Notes: generated from the letters alone by a model not told the origin. A stretch of 64,000 bases of DNA from Fructilactobacillus hinvesii (GCF_024029435.1 NZ_CP097118.1:558001-622000); one strand, 5' to 3'. Shown: positions 32,532 through 42,084, counted from the stretch's first letter. A program made the numbers and translations.

Positions 32532-33329
32532 ATGAAGGTGGTGGCAACGGTGCGTAAGCAGGAGCAACCCTCCAAGAATTCGCCCGCTTACAGTAACAAG
32601 GTCGTCCAAACGTGTTTGCTGGCGGGCAAAATTTTAATTGAAAATGGTTCGGAATTAAACCGAGTTTCTGACACAATCAAACGAATTGCTGATAATGCGG
32701 GGCTAAAGGATTTAAATGCCTACGTTACCATCACGGGATTGATGATTTCGGCTAATGATGAAGCTGGAGCTCAAATTAAAGAAATTGAAAAGCGAGACTT
32801 TGATCTACGCCGCATTGCAGCCGTCAACAAGCTGTCTCGTCGGTTTGCGGAAAAAAGACTGACCATTAACCAGTTTTACCGGCTTTTATTAAAGGTAGAA
32901 CATATCGGCTTATACTATCCGTTCTGGCTATTGATGGTTTCCGCGGCGGTGCTCTCGGGAGCCATTACCATCGTTTTTAACAATGACATTCCCGATTTTT
33001 TTATTACTAGTTTGGTTGGAATGTTGGGCTGGCTGATTTTTCGCGAGGTTAGTAAGCGGGTGCACGCTAGTTTCATCAGTGAATTTGTAGCTGCGATGGC
33101 GATTGGCGCCATGGGGATTTATTCCGTCAAACTGGGACTCGGTCAAAGTGTTGATAATATTATCATTGGGTCAGTGATGCCACTGGTTCCGGGGGTTCCG
33201 ATTACAAATGCCGTCCGGGATTTAATCTCTGGAAATCTGATTAGTGGTCCCGCCCGTGGGATTGAAGCCCTGATTTGTGCTTGTGCCCTGGGGTTTGGAG
33301 TTTCGTTAGCGTTAGTTTGGCTAGGGTAG
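32532..33329 (+). CDS. ThrE/YjjP-type exporter subunit (DUF1212)
   Basis: Half of a two-part exporter. A cytoplasmic N-terminal domain of about 130 residues (with NGSELNRVSDTIKRI, the DUF1212 signature) is followed by five hydrophobic segments. Corynebacterium ThrE (threonine/serine export) is a single fused protein; here it is split into this 265-residue subunit and the 153-residue one 10 bases downstream, as in E. coli YjjPB, which exports succinate. Substrate is therefore open: amino acid or dicarboxylate. Confidence 0.8.
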   Translation: MKVVATVRKQEQPSKNSPAYSNKVVQTCLLAGKILIENGSELNRVSDTIKRIADNAGLKDLNAYVTITGLMISANDEAGAQIKEIEKRDFDLRRIAAVNKLSRRFAEKRLTINQFYRLLLKVEHIGLYYPFWLLMVSAAVLSGAITIVFNNDIPDFFITSLVGMLGWLIFREVSKRVHASFISEFVAAMAIGAMGIYSVKLGLGQSVDNIIIGSVMPLVPGVPITNAVRDLISGNLISGPARGIEALICACALGFGVSLALVWLG

Positions 33330-33339
33330 GTGAACAAAA

Positions 33340-33801
33340 TTGATACATTTTTTGATTGTAATTGGGGGCGTTTACATTGCCACAATTGGGTTTGCCCTCC
33401 TCATTAACGTTTCGCCCCGAGCACTTAATCTAGGTGGAATTGTTGCGGTTGCCGGATACCTGGTTTATTTGGCTTACCAAAGTCTGGGTGGCGGATACGT
33501 TGGCGGGAATGTGTTTGGCGCCTTTACCATCGGGATCTGCGGAATGATGGCCGCGCGGTATAAAAAAATGCCGGTGATTGTTTTTAACACACCAGCATTA
33601 GTGCCCCTAGTTCCGGGGGGCCAGGCTTATCAAGTCATGAAGTACATTGCGATGAATCAGCCGCACATGGCCTTTTACTACCTGATTCAGGTTGTGATGA
33701 TTGCTGGTTCAATTGCAATGGGTTTCTTGCTTTCCGAACTTTTTATTCAGTTGTTTTACTATACGCGACGGCAAATTATCAGAAAGCTGGACCAGATGTA
33801 A
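33340..33801 (+). CDS. ThrE/YjjB-type exporter subunit (DUF3815)
   Basis: Second half of the exporter: 153 residues, about four to five hydrophobic segments, with TPALVPLVPGG in the conserved region. Start is TTG with AGGTGA 7 bases upstream; no ATG fits better. Spacing of 10 bases to the first subunit gives a two-gene operon. The terminator hairpin overlaps its stop codon. Confidence 0.8.
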   Translation: MIHFLIVIGGVYIATIGFALLINVSPRALNLGGIVAVAGYLVYLAYQSLGGGYVGGNVFGAFTIGICGMMAARYKKMPVIVFNTPALVPLVPGGQAYQVMKYIAMNQPHMAFYYLIQVVMIAGSIAMGFLLSELFIQLFYYTRRQIIRKLDQM

Positions 33802-33817
33802 GTGGTTCAGCTTTTTT
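33783..33817 (+). terminator. Terminator overlapping the end of the ThrE/YjjB gene
   Basis: AAAGCTGGACCA and TGGTTCAGCTTT form a 12-bp stem (one G-U) whose loop contains the TAA stop, followed by TTTTTT. The last five codons are part of the stem. Confidence 0.75.
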
Positions 33818-33830
33818 GCGTGTCACTTTT

Positions 33831-34214
33831 TTATAAATGAAATTCGATTCCCAGCCAAAAACTGGTCAAAAGGATAACGAGCACGAGGCTAGTAATGACA
33901 ACGTACAGAGAATCATGTTCCCGGTAAAACGAGTAAATCGAAACGACGACCCGTAAAACGGGCGTCAAAATCAGGGCAAAAATGCCGGCCATCATAATGG
34001 CGTAGGGCTTACCATTTAAAATTCCGAATAAAATTTCATGGAAGTTTTTGACGTGGTAATTAGTGGCGACACCGAGGCTCCCGTTAATTAGGTATAGCAG
34101 TAACCCGAGGATCATGATGATGGCAGCGACGACCACCCCCCACCGTAAGATCTTACCGATGGTTTGTTCGACGGATCGCATTTCACTGGCCGCTGGTTGC
34201 TTGGTTTGTTTCAT
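33831..34214 (-). CDS. DUF1634 membrane protein
   Basis: A 127-residue protein with three hydrophobic segments and the DUF1634 pattern. Its ATG overlaps the stop codon of the SafE-like gene (TAATG), so they are co-translated. This pair, TauE/SafE plus DUF1634, is common in lactobacilli; DUF1634 is presumed to be an accessory subunit. No individual function known. Confidence 0.75.
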   Translation of the reverse strand: MKQTKQPAASEMRSVEQTIGKILRWGVVVAAIIMILGLLLYLINGSLGVATNYHVKNFHEILFGILNGKPYAIMMAGIFALILTPVLRVVVSIYSFYREHDSLYVVITSLVLVILLTSFWLGIEFHL

Positions 34215-35059
34215 TAGATGGTCACCCCAAATCCTTTCAGAATCATTTGTAAGCCCAGGTACAAGAGAATCGGAATGAAGATGATGCGCATCAAGCGGGT
34301 GGGCATCATCTGCATAATTCGGGAACCAACTGCTGCCCCCACGATAATGCCCAGTGCTAATGGCACCGCAATTTGGGGTAAAATGGAACCGTTGAAGAAG
34401 TAAATGGTAGCACTAGCAGCTGCCGTGACCCCCATCATGAGGTTACTGGTCGAACTGGATGGTTTTAACGGCATTTTCATGAAGGTATCCATGGCGATGA
34501 CCTTAAAGGCTCCCGAACCAATTCCGAGTAATCCACTCGCGATTCCCGCACCAAACATAATCCCAAAACCGGTCGGAACGTTGGTAACTCCGTAGTCAAT
34601 CTCCTTGTGCAGATTCTTGTCGTAGTAAGATCCGTTCAGCCGGAGGTCCTGTGCGATTTTATCATCGGTGTGGGTGATTTGGTCGCTATTCTTGCCCCAG
34701 AGCTTTCTGACCATGTTAGCACCGGAAAAGAAGAGCAACAGGCCAAAGAGAATGTAGAGAAAAATCGGATTTAAGACTCCGGTTAGTAGGGCACCCACGA
34801 TTGCTCCCACCGAGGTGGCAATTTCTAAAAACATTGCCACCCGCAGGTTTAACACGTTGTCGCGGAGGTAGGCAATTGTTGCTCCTGAACTGGTAGCAAT
34901 CACCGCAATGAGACTGGCTCCGATTGCGTATTTGATGTCTAGTCCCATTCCAAGGGTCAAGACGGGAGTAATGATCATTCCGCCCCCAATCCCGAGAATG
35001 GATCCCAGGATTCCAACGAAGACGCCGACCAGGAGCATCAGCATAATACTATTGAGCAT
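34214..35059 (-). CDS. TauE/SafE-family anion exporter
   Basis: A 281-residue protein with eight or so hydrophobic segments in two related halves. The first repeat starts GILGSILGIGGGMIITP and the second GFGIMFGAGIASGLLGIGSGA, the GxGGG core typical of the family (sulfite, sulfonate, acetate). AAAGGAGA precedes the ATG. It is first in a two-gene operon with DUF1634. Substrate unknown. Confidence 0.85.
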   Translation of the reverse strand: MLNSIMLMLLVGVFVGILGSILGIGGGMIITPVLTLGMGLDIKYAIGASLIAVIATSSGATIAYLRDNVLNLRVAMFLEIATSVGAIVGALLTGVLNPIFLYILFGLLLFFSGANMVRKLWGKNSDQITHTDDKIAQDLRLNGSYYDKNLHKEIDYGVTNVPTGFGIMFGAGIASGLLGIGSGAFKVIAMDTFMKMPLKPSSSTSNLMMGVTAAASATIYFFNGSILPQIAVPLALGIIVGAAVGSRIMQMMPTRLMRIIFIPILLYLGLQMILKGFGVTI

Positions 35060-35201
35060 GGTAGTTCTCCTTTAGCATAAATATAATTTATTGTAACGCA
35101 AATTCTCCAAAAGCGCAGAAACTGACTGGCTTAATTCGAGGAACTCTAAGGGAGTATGCTATACTAGCACTATTGAATTAATGCGGAGGTAGGAAAGTAA
35201 A

Positions 35202-35867
35202 ATGATGATTAAAAGAGATCCAAGTCGTCCTTATAAGTTAGTGATTGCCGGCTTGTTAACTTTGATTTTAGCAATTGCCGTGAAGGGGAACTGGGGCTTC
35301 ATTAACTTTTTAGACACAATTGGAACGGGAATTGTTCAACACTGGAATTCCAACACGATGACGAGTTTCTTCACCATCGTGAGCTTCATTGCTAGTCCGA
35401 AGCTGGACGTGATCTGGATGGTGTTGTTAGCCTTTATTCTGTGGGGGTGCCGGGCTAAGGTACCGGCGGTCTTTGCCCTCTGTTTGCTTTTTGGAGGAGA
35501 TGCCCTCGGATTTATTGTAAAACACATCGTGGGACGGGCACGGCCAGCGCTTCATTTAGCCAAAGATACGGGATACAGTTTTCCGAGCGGGCACGTTTTA
35601 GGAACGTTGTTAGTCTTGAGCATCATTTGGATCATGCTGGTGCCCATGATTAATCAAAAGGCCGGGATGGTCATTGTGCGCACATTGCTCGTGGTGTGGT
35701 TAATCCTGGTAATGTTGTCACGAGTTTATTTGAACGCCCACTTTCCCACAGATGTAGTGGGAGCGGCCACGTTAGCATACTTCTGGTTGCAAATTGCCGA
35801 ATACCTGTACGTCCGTTTTGCTCCCAGCATGGTACAGATGAAACTCTTTCACAATAGTACTTACTAA
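35202..35867 (+). CDS. PAP2-family membrane phosphatase
   Basis: A 221-residue phosphatase with six hydrophobic segments. The three catalytic motifs are KHIVGRARP, FPSGH and SRVYLNAHFPTD. Candidates are undecaprenyl-pyrophosphate phosphatase (bacitracin-resistance type), lipid phosphatase or teichoic-acid-linked. GGAGGTAGG precedes the ATG. It is alone with its own terminator. Confidence 0.85.
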   Translation: MMIKRDPSRPYKLVIAGLLTLILAIAVKGNWGFINFLDTIGTGIVQHWNSNTMTSFFTIVSFIASPKLDVIWMVLLAFILWGCRAKVPAVFALCLLFGGDALGFIVKHIVGRARPALHLAKDTGYSFPSGHVLGTLLVLSIIWIMLVPMINQKAGMVIVRTLLVVWLILVMLSRVYLNAHFPTDVVGAATLAYFWLQIAEYLYVRFAPSMVQMKLFHNSTY

Positions 35868-35872
35868 ACAGC

Positions 35873-35903
35873 AAGCTTTCCAAGCAATTGGAAAGCTTTT
35901 TTT
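35873..35903. terminator. Bidirectional terminator PAP2 / lysR
   Basis: AAGCTTTCCAA pairs with TTGGAAAGCTT and runs into T residues; convergent genes. Confidence 0.9.
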
Positions 35904-36777
35904 ATGCCAAATAATCGCGTTGGGATACCACGTATTTAAGAAAATGTTGACTAGCAATCGAAAGTCCAGCTGGATTCTTACAGGCAATTTCGATTGCCTG
36001 AGCGACTTCCGGTTGGGTTTGAGCCGTTGCAATTTGAAAGTCAGAGTTGCCGACCATGAGCTCTGAGACTAAACTCACGCCTAACCCGGCTTCGACCATC
36101 GCCATGACGGTGTAGTCGTCTTGAATCTGATCCTTGATCTCTGGATTAACTCCGATTTTGGCAAAGGCCGCCCGAACGTCACTGTGGGTGCCTTCTGGAA
36201 TCAGGATGATGTTATGAGACTGCTCCTTTAATTTGGCTAAGGAGACCACCGGATTTCCCGCCAACGGATGATCCTTGGGCATGACTGCGACTAACTTTTC
36301 TCGTTTGAGGGGCACCGTGGTTAGCCCCTGGGTCAAGGTGCGTTTTAAAAAGCCCAGGTCAACGCGGCCCCGTTTAATGTCAGCGAGAATCTCGTCGTAA
36401 TCGCCTTGATAGAGGGTGAAATGGACGTGGGGATGGAGGGCTTCAAACCCCTTGATTAATCCGGGGAGCCAGTAGCGCGAAGTGCTGTTACTGGCCCCAA
36501 TACGGACGGTTCCAGTTTCCAATCCGTTGATTTGATGCGCTAATGTTTGAGCATCTTCGTACTGACGCAAAAGGTGTTGAAATTCTGGATAAAGTTTTTG
36601 TCCCGCCGGCGTTAAGCGGACTCCTCGTCGGGACCGTTGGAGGAGTTGGACGTTAAACTCTGCTTCAAGACTCGCGACGGTTTGGCTAACGGAAGATTGG
36701 GTATAACCCAGTTCCTGAGCGGCTTTGGTAAAGCTTCCGGTTTCGATAATTTTTTGGAACACGGCGAAACGATTCAT
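35902..36777 (-). CDS. LysR-family transcriptional regulator
   Basis: A 291-residue regulator with the N-terminal winged helix (FTKAAQELGYTQSSVSQTV) and a periplasmic-binding-like effector domain. AGGAGA precedes the ATG. It is divergent from the APC permease at 36903, and the shared 125-base gap holds an inverted repeat, so the permease is its likely target. Effector unknown. Confidence 0.88.
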   Translation of the reverse strand: MNRFAVFQKIIETGSFTKAAQELGYTQSSVSQTVASLEAEFNVQLLQRSRRGVRLTPAGQKLYPEFQHLLRQYEDAQTLAHQINGLETGTVRIGASNSTSRYWLPGLIKGFEALHPHVHFTLYQGDYDEILADIKRGRVDLGFLKRTLTQGLTTVPLKREKLVAVMPKDHPLAGNPVVSLAKLKEQSHNIILIPEGTHSDVRAAFAKIGVNPEIKDQIQDDYTVMAMVEAGLGVSLVSELMVGNSDFQIATAQTQPEVAQAIEIACKNPAGLSIASQHFLKYVVSQRDYLA

Positions 36778-36820
36778 TGGATTAGTTCTCCTAATGTTTT
36801 GATTAAAAAGATTAATTTTA

Positions 36821-36848
36821 CTTATCTAAGTCTAGCCGGTAAGATAAG
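36821..36848. promoter_or_regulatory. Inverted repeat in the lysR-permease gap
   Basis: CTTATCT (36821-36827) and AGATAAG (36842-36848) are perfect arms 14 bases apart. LysR proteins bind such interrupted dyads between divergent genes. Confidence 0.5.
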
Positions 36849-36902
36849 AAACATCAATCACAAAGTGCATTCATTATACGTGCATTGAAAGGATGAACAA
36901 CA

Positions 36903-38321
36903 ATGTGGAAACGAATTTTTCGCCAGGAATCAGTTGCGCACTACCTCCAGGCGGATGCCCGCTTAAAGCGGACTTTGAACGCCTGGGACTTAGTGGCACT
37001 GGGAATTGGAGCGGTCATTGGAACCGGAATCTTTATCCTGCCGGGTCACGAAGCAGCGCAACACGCGGGACCGGCCGTAGCAATTGCTTTCTTACTAGCG
37101 GCCCTGTTATCCGGGGTGGTGGGCATGGCCTACGCCGAATTCTCGTCGGCGATGCCGATTGCCGGCTCGGCGTACTCATTTGGAACGGTGATCTATGGAG
37201 AAATTGTGGGGTGGCTAATTGGCTGGGCCCTAATTTTGGAATACTTCTTGGCGGTTTCCGCTGAAGCAACTGGATTTGCAGCCTACTTTAACAATAACCT
37301 ATTGGCACCGTTAGGCGTGCACCTTCCGAAGGCTCTGCAAGCTGGGCCGATGGAAGGCGGGATCGTGAATCTGACGGCGGTTTTAATTATTTTGGTGATT
37401 GCGGTTATTATCGCGAAGGGCGCCGACTTATCTAAAAAGGTCGAAAACACGGCGGTAATCGTGAAGATTACAATCATCATTCTTTTCATTGGACTCGGGG
37501 TCTTCTACGTTAAATCAAGTAACTACGTGCCGTTTTACCCTCAGCAATTTCACGGGGCGCCCTTGGGGTTAGGGGGAATTTCAACGGCGGCTGCTACCGT
37601 CTTCTTTGCCTTCATCGGATTTGATGCCTTAGCCGCTAATTCAGCGGAAACCATCAACCCCAAACGCAACGTGGTGCGGGGCATTCTGGGGACCGTTTTA
37701 ATCGCGGTAGTTCTCTACGTGGCTTTTTCCCTGGTACTAGTGGGAATGGTGCACTACACCCAATTGAATGTGGATGATCCCGCTGCCTACGCGCTCCACG
37801 TGGTGCATCTTGATGGTTGGAACAAGCTGATTACAATTGGGGCTTTGTTTGGAATCTTTACTGCGATGGTCACGATGTTCTTTGGTGGTTCCCGGTTGGT
37901 GTACGCCCTGGGGCGTGACGGGCTTTTGTCCCAAAAGATGGGTAAGGTGGACGAAAAGAGTCAAGTCCCCCGGAATGCAGTGGTGATTGCCTTGGTGGTG
38001 CAGGCCTTCTTTGCGGGAGTCGTTCCATTGGAACAACTAGCTTCTTTGATTAACGCGGGAACCCTACTGGCCTTTGCCTGCATCTCCTTTGGCGTTATTC
38101 CGCTACGTCACCGGAAGGATATTCCAAACGACGGGTTTAAGATGCCCTGGTATCCAGTGCTACCGGTCTTGGCCGGATTGTGTAGCATTTATTTCATCAT
38201 AATGTTGCCAAATGCCACTAAAATTGCCGTGGGGCTCTGGCTGATTGTGGGAGTAATCGTTTACTTTGCCTATGGACTCTGGCACTCGAAGTTACAACAA
38301 GGATCCAAAGCAACTGAATAA
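36903..38321 (+). CDS. APC-family amino acid permease (CAT/YfnA-like)
   Basis: A 472-residue, 12-segment carrier. IGAVIGTGIFILPG in segment 1 and FFAFIGFDALAANSAE in segment 6 are typical of the cationic amino acid/YfnA subfamily. GAAAGG lies before an out-of-frame ATG; the ATG at 36903 gives the long frame. It is divergent from the LysR gene. Substrate is unknown, with basic or branched amino acids possible. Confidence 0.82.
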   Translation: MWKRIFRQESVAHYLQADARLKRTLNAWDLVALGIGAVIGTGIFILPGHEAAQHAGPAVAIAFLLAALLSGVVGMAYAEFSSAMPIAGSAYSFGTVIYGEIVGWLIGWALILEYFLAVSAEATGFAAYFNNNLLAPLGVHLPKALQAGPMEGGIVNLTAVLIILVIAVIIAKGADLSKKVENTAVIVKITIIILFIGLGVFYVKSSNYVPFYPQQFHGAPLGLGGISTAAATVFFAFIGFDALAANSAETINPKRNVVRGILGTVLIAVVLYVAFSLVLVGMVHYTQLNVDDPAAYALHVVHLDGWNKLITIGALFGIFTAMVTMFFGGSRLVYALGRDGLLSQKMGKVDEKSQVPRNAVVIALVVQAFFAGVVPLEQLASLINAGTLLAFACISFGVIPLRHRKDIPNDGFKMPWYPVLPVLAGLCSIYFIIMLPNATKIAVGLWLIVGVIVYFAYGLWHSKLQQGSKATE

Positions 38322-38322
38322 G

Positions 38323-38360
38323 TAAAAATCCTCTTTCAATTGAGAAAGGGGATTTTTGTT
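38323..38360 (+). terminator. Intrinsic terminator of the CAT-like permease gene
   Basis: AAAAATCCTCTTTC pairs with GAAAGGGGATTTTT (one mismatch-like T-G) and ends in T residues. Confidence 0.85.
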
Positions 38361-38480
38361 TGCAGATCAGTTTAAAGAATCCAAGATAATGAGCAGTTGT
38401 GATCATTGCTTGCTTCAATTATAATTTAAAAATATATTTTAATTTAAACCAGCAAGCCTTAGAGGGCACTGGAGGCCGAC

Positions 38481-39632
38481 GTGAAAAAGTTATTACTGTA
38501 TAACGGTTTTTCTAACATTATGTTAGAAGTGATTGTGTGGATGATTTATTTAAAGGAGCAGGGCTGGTCTGTGACAGAAATTGCTTTGTTGGAGGGACTG
38601 TTTACGGTGGCTCAAGCAGGATTTGAATTTCCGGCTGGAATTATTTCTGACCGAATTGGGCACAAAGCAGCCTTGTTAAGTGGAGAAATTATTTGCGTGC
38701 TGTACTTGATTACGTACTTCTTTCCCACGGTGCACTGGCTCATTTACATTGGCTTTGTACTCTTTGCCTTAGGATTAGCTCTGATTTCTGGAACGGACGT
38801 TTCGTTAGTGTACGAAACGGCGGGAACTGAAACTGACCCCCAGTATTTAAAAGCGCTTGGTTACTTTAACTTTATGGGAATTCTTGCGATGGCTTTTGGG
38901 AATGCCGTTGGCGGTTGGATTGCGAGCTATTCTTGGCCGTTACTATTTTTGTTAGCAATTGGCACGCGCATTATCTCAGGATTATTGGTACTCGGGCTTG
39001 ACGCTCAGCAAATTAGTGGGGAAACAACGGAAGTGGTTACCTTCAAGGGCATTATCACTAGGTTTCTGTCGTTTTTAAGGCATGAACGAAATTTTCGGTG
39101 GCTTGTGGTTGCGATGAGTTTTTCGGCGGCAGCCGTTACCTTGAGCTATCAGTATGGACCATTAATGTTACGAGAACTCCACTTTTCCACACAGTTGATT
39201 TCGCTCGTCTTTGGGGGATTGGCATTGGTGGCAGCAGGACTAGTGCTGTTAGTAGACCGCTTGACCCGTGTAATTGCTCCACATGTCTTGATTATGCTTT
39301 TACAAATGGTCAGTTTACTGTTTTTTGCCTCATTTTTGACCCACAACCGCATGATTGTCGTGTTGGGTTTGGTGGTGATTAACGTTGTTTTTGAAATGTG
39401 GCACCTTTTGTTTGAAAATCAAATTCAAGATCTGGCGTACGAACATACCCGGGCTTCGGCTTTTTCCCTAGCGACTTTTACCGAATCCGCAATTTTGACG
39501 GTGGGTTCAACGTTGGTAAGCTTATTAACGACCACAATGAATTTACTCAACGTAGTTAGCTATTTAGGGATGGGGCTTTTAGCAATTGCTTTACTAAGCA
39601 TGGTCAGCGCTTGGCGTCATTCTTCTAACTAA
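38481..39632 (+). CDS. MFS transporter
   Basis: A 383-residue carrier with 11-12 hydrophobic segments. The short first part and motif A-like segment SDRIGHKAALLSG place it in MFS. GGAGG lies 5 bases before a GTG, which I take as start. No relatives identified with a defined substrate; multidrug type is likely. Upstream sequence from 38418 to 38450 is very AT rich. Confidence 0.7.
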   Translation: MKKLLLYNGFSNIMLEVIVWMIYLKEQGWSVTEIALLEGLFTVAQAGFEFPAGIISDRIGHKAALLSGEIICVLYLITYFFPTVHWLIYIGFVLFALGLALISGTDVSLVYETAGTETDPQYLKALGYFNFMGILAMAFGNAVGGWIASYSWPLLFLLAIGTRIISGLLVLGLDAQQISGETTEVVTFKGIITRFLSFLRHERNFRWLVVAMSFSAAAVTLSYQYGPLMLRELHFSTQLISLVFGGLALVAAGLVLLVDRLTRVIAPHVLIMLLQMVSLLFFASFLTHNRMIVVLGLVVINVVFEMWHLLFENQIQDLAYEHTRASAFSLATFTESAILTVGSTLVSLLTTTMNLLNVVSYLGMGLLAIALLSMVSAWRHSSN

Positions 39633-39660
39633 AAAACTTTCCTGCTACTGAGCAGGAGAG
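39631..39660 (-). terminator. Intrinsic terminator of the cysteine-hydrolase gene
   Basis: On the minus strand CTCCTGCT pairs with AGCAGGAA around a 4-base loop, followed by TTTTTT at 39631-39636. Confidence 0.75.
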
Positions 39661-39672
39661 CCGTTTAATTGA

Positions 39673-40230
39673 TTAGTTTTCGATGCGGGCTCCCAATGCC
39701 GTTTGGAAGTGATTAAGCGCAAATGCCTGGTTTTCTTTAGAGAATCCGGCTGTCGCTTGGGGATGAATTACCAGTTGGTAACCCAAGTTATAGGCGCTCA
39801 CAGCTGTGTGTAGAAGACAGATGTCAGTGGCAACGCCCGTGAGGTGCAGTTCGGTAATGCCACGGGCCCGCAGCTGGAGGTCTAGATCTGTGCCCGCAAA
39901 GGAACTGTAGCGGGTCTTATCCATTTCCCCGACGTTAGGATCATTACGGTGGGCATCGTACCACGGCTGCAAGTCTCCGTAAAATTCTCGACCCCAGGTG
40001 TCTTTTAAGTTGTGAGGTGGAAAGAGCTTGGTTTCAGGGTGGTAGGGATCATCTTTTTGGTGCAAATCGGTGGGTAAAATGACAACTTGATCGTGAGCAA
40101 CAAAGTCATTAGCAAGGCTAATGATGGCTGGAGCAGCTGCTTGGGCGGGTTTGCCTAAAGTCAAGGCACCGTTGTCGGCAACAAAATCGTTGGTATAGTC
40201 AATAATCAAAAGGGCCTTTTTAGTGGTCAT
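39673..40230 (-). CDS. Cysteine hydrolase (nicotinamidase/isochorismatase family)
   Basis: A 185-residue alpha/beta hydrolase. The catalytic set is Asp in IDYTNDF, Lys in DKTRYSSF and Cys in VATDICLLHTA. The combination of DxxxDF and a KxRYSSF loop is typical of nicotinamidase PncA-like members that help NAD salvage. An isochorismatase or amidase role is possible. Transcribed alone, divergent from the lysP riboswitch. Confidence 0.8.
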   Translation of the reverse strand: MTTKKALLIIDYTNDFVADNGALTLGKPAQAAAPAIISLANDFVAHDQVVILPTDLHQKDDPYHPETKLFPPHNLKDTWGREFYGDLQPWYDAHRNDPNVGEMDKTRYSSFAGTDLDLQLRARGITELHLTGVATDICLLHTAVSAYNLGYQLVIHPQATAGFSKENQAFALNHFQTALGARIEN

Positions 40231-40298
40231 GAGGATTTCTTCCTTCCGTGGTTTTCTTCATTATAGCAAAGGAGACCGTTGGGGGTTTTGAAGATGAT

Positions 40299-40327
40299 TT
40301 GCATTTCAGAGGGGAAACCCCTATACT
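40299..40327 (+). promoter_or_regulatory. Promoter of the lysine riboswitch transcript
   Basis: TTGCAT (40299-40304), 17-base spacer, TATACT (40322-40327); expected start about 40334. Confidence 0.7.
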
Positions 40328-40349
40328 GAGTAAGAATTAAATAACTTAG

Positions 40350-40575
40350 AATCTAAAAAGAGGAGCAATTTTCATCAGTACGACTGGGGAGGGCACCAAC
40401 CCCAAGAAACAGTTGGAAAGGGAACGTTGCCGAAACTGAAAAGCTGGTACCTTTTTGGTTGGGGCTTGGTTGAAGAAATCAAGGACTGTCGCACTTGCAT
40501 GCGGAGCGCTTTAACGGACGAATACGAATGGCAAGGTGAGGGACTCTTCTGGATTAAGAAGGGTCCCTTTTTAGG
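40350..40575 (+). ncRNA. Lysine riboswitch (L-box) with terminator
   Basis: Conserved L-box blocks appear in order: AAGAGGAGC, AGTACGACTGGGGAGGG, AAAGGGAACGTTGCCGAAA, GCTGG, GGACTGTCGCA, GCGGAGCGC, and GGTGAGGGA. A terminator hairpin AGGGACTCTTCT/AGAAGGGTCCCT (40539-40568) with TTTTT follows, then the RBS of the permease. High lysine would stop transcription before lysP. Confidence 0.9.
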
Positions 40576-40614
40576 TTTTAATTAAACTGATCCATAACTA
40601 CAGGAGGAAGAAAG

Positions 40615-42084
40615 ATGGCAAAAGAAAAGGGAACTCAGCACGTGAAGCGGGGCTTAAAATCCCGCCATGTGTCGATGATTGCCCTCGGGGGCTGTATCGG
40701 AACCGGGTTATTTGTTGCAAGTGGAGGAGCAATTAGTAAAGCAGGACCAGGTGGAGCCCTAGTGGCTTACATTCTGATGGGGATTATGGTCTACTTCTTA
40801 ATGACTAGTTTAGGGGAAATGGCTACTAATCTACCAGTTTCTGGCTCATTCTCGACCTATGCGGCGAAGTACGTTGATCCGGCCCTGGGCTTTGCGATGG
40901 GCTGGAACTACTGGTTTAACTGGGCGATTACCGTGGCGGTGGATGTTTCAACGGTCTCCTTGGTCATGGCATTTTGGTTTCCGCATTTTCCGGCGTGGAT
41001 TTGGAGTGCGGCAGCGCTAATCCTGATTTTTATCATCAACGCGTTAGCGGTGTCCGCCTTTGGAGAAACCGAATTTTGGATGTCATTGATCAAAGTGATC
41101 ACAATTATCATCTTCTTGATCGTGGGCTTTTTAACCATCTTTGGAATTATGGGTGGTCATGCCGTAGGACTGCATAACTTTACCTACAAAAATGCCCCGT
41201 TTGTCAATGGAATTCCTGGGATTATCAGCGTGTTCGTGGTCGCTGGTTTTTCGTTCCAGGGAACTGAACTAGTGGGGATTACCGCTGGGGAAGCAGATGA
41301 TCCTAGAAAGAGTGTCCCTAAGGCGATTCACGAAGTTTTCTGGCGGATCATCTTGTTCTACTTCTTGGCAATCTTTGTGATTGCCGCCATTATTCCGTAC
41401 ACGAGTCCTGATTTATTGGGTTCATCTGCGAGCGACGTGTCTATCAGTCCGTTTACAATTGTGTTTGAACGGGCTGGGCTGGCAGCTGCCGCCAGCGTGA
41501 TGAATGCCGTAATTTTAACGTCCGTGATTTCTTCTGCAAACTCCGGGATGTACGCTTCGACGCGGATGCTGTATTCAATGGCTGATGAAGGATATGCGCC
41601 GAAGCTTTTTGGGAAAGTTTCCAAACGTGGGATTCCCTTCTTAGCATTATTAGCAACAACGGCCGTGGCTCTTTTAACCTTCTTGACCAGTTTCATGGGA
41701 CCACAAATCTACCTATGGCTGGTAGCTGCTTCTGGTTTGACTGGTTTCATTGCTTGGTTCGGGATTGCGCTCTCACACTTCCGCTTCCGACGCGCGTTCA
41801 TTGCGCAGGGACACAAGTTAGATGAACTAAAGTACCATGCTACGTGGTTCCCATTTGGTCCAATTCTATGTTTGATTTTATGTATCGTGGTGATTTTTGG
41901 TCAGGATGTGGGCGCCTTTGTTCACGGGCAATGGTTCCAAATTGCCGTTACCTATATTAGTGTTCCGTTGGTCTTGATTCTGTACATTGCCTACAAGCTG
42001 ATCAAACACACGCACTTGATTCCGTTGGATCAGGTTGATGTTTCTCCGGCTGATTTAAGCCAAGAAAACAAAGCGAATGATTAA
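40615..42084 (+). CDS. lysP: Lysine-specific permease
   Basis: A 489-residue AAT-family carrier with 12 segments. RGLKSRHVSMIALGGCIGTG and FSFQGTELVGITAGE are typical of LysP/YifK types, and the lysine riboswitch directly upstream confirms lysine as substrate. GGAGGAAG precedes the ATG. The AAT family also imports other amino acids, so the riboswitch is the main reason for the name. No terminator is seen before the deoxynucleoside kinase gene, 51 bases on. Confidence 0.92.
   Translation: MAKEKGTQHVKRGLKSRHVSMIALGGCIGTGLFVASGGAISKAGPGGALVAYILMGIMVYFLMTSLGEMATNLPVSGSFSTYAAKYVDPALGFAMGWNYWFNWAITVAVDVSTVSLVMAFWFPHFPAWIWSAAALILIFIINALAVSAFGETEFWMSLIKVITIIIFLIVGFLTIFGIMGGHAVGLHNFTYKNAPFVNGIPGIISVFVVAGFSFQGTELVGITAGEADDPRKSVPKAIHEVFWRIILFYFLAIFVIAAIIPYTSPDLLGSSASDVSISPFTIVFERAGLAAAASVMNAVILTSVISSANSGMYASTRMLYSMADEGYAPKLFGKVSKRGIPFLALLATTAVALLTFLTSFMGPQIYLWLVAASGLTGFIAWFGIALSHFRFRRAFIAQGHKLDELKYHATWFPFGPILCLILCIVVIFGQDVGAFVHGQWFQIAVTYISVPLVLILYIAYKLIKHTHLIPLDQVDVSPADLSQENKAND

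Noticed and set aside
38418-38450. AT-rich near-palindrome before the MFS gene
   Set aside because: Composition alone explains short A/T matches; arms are not exact.
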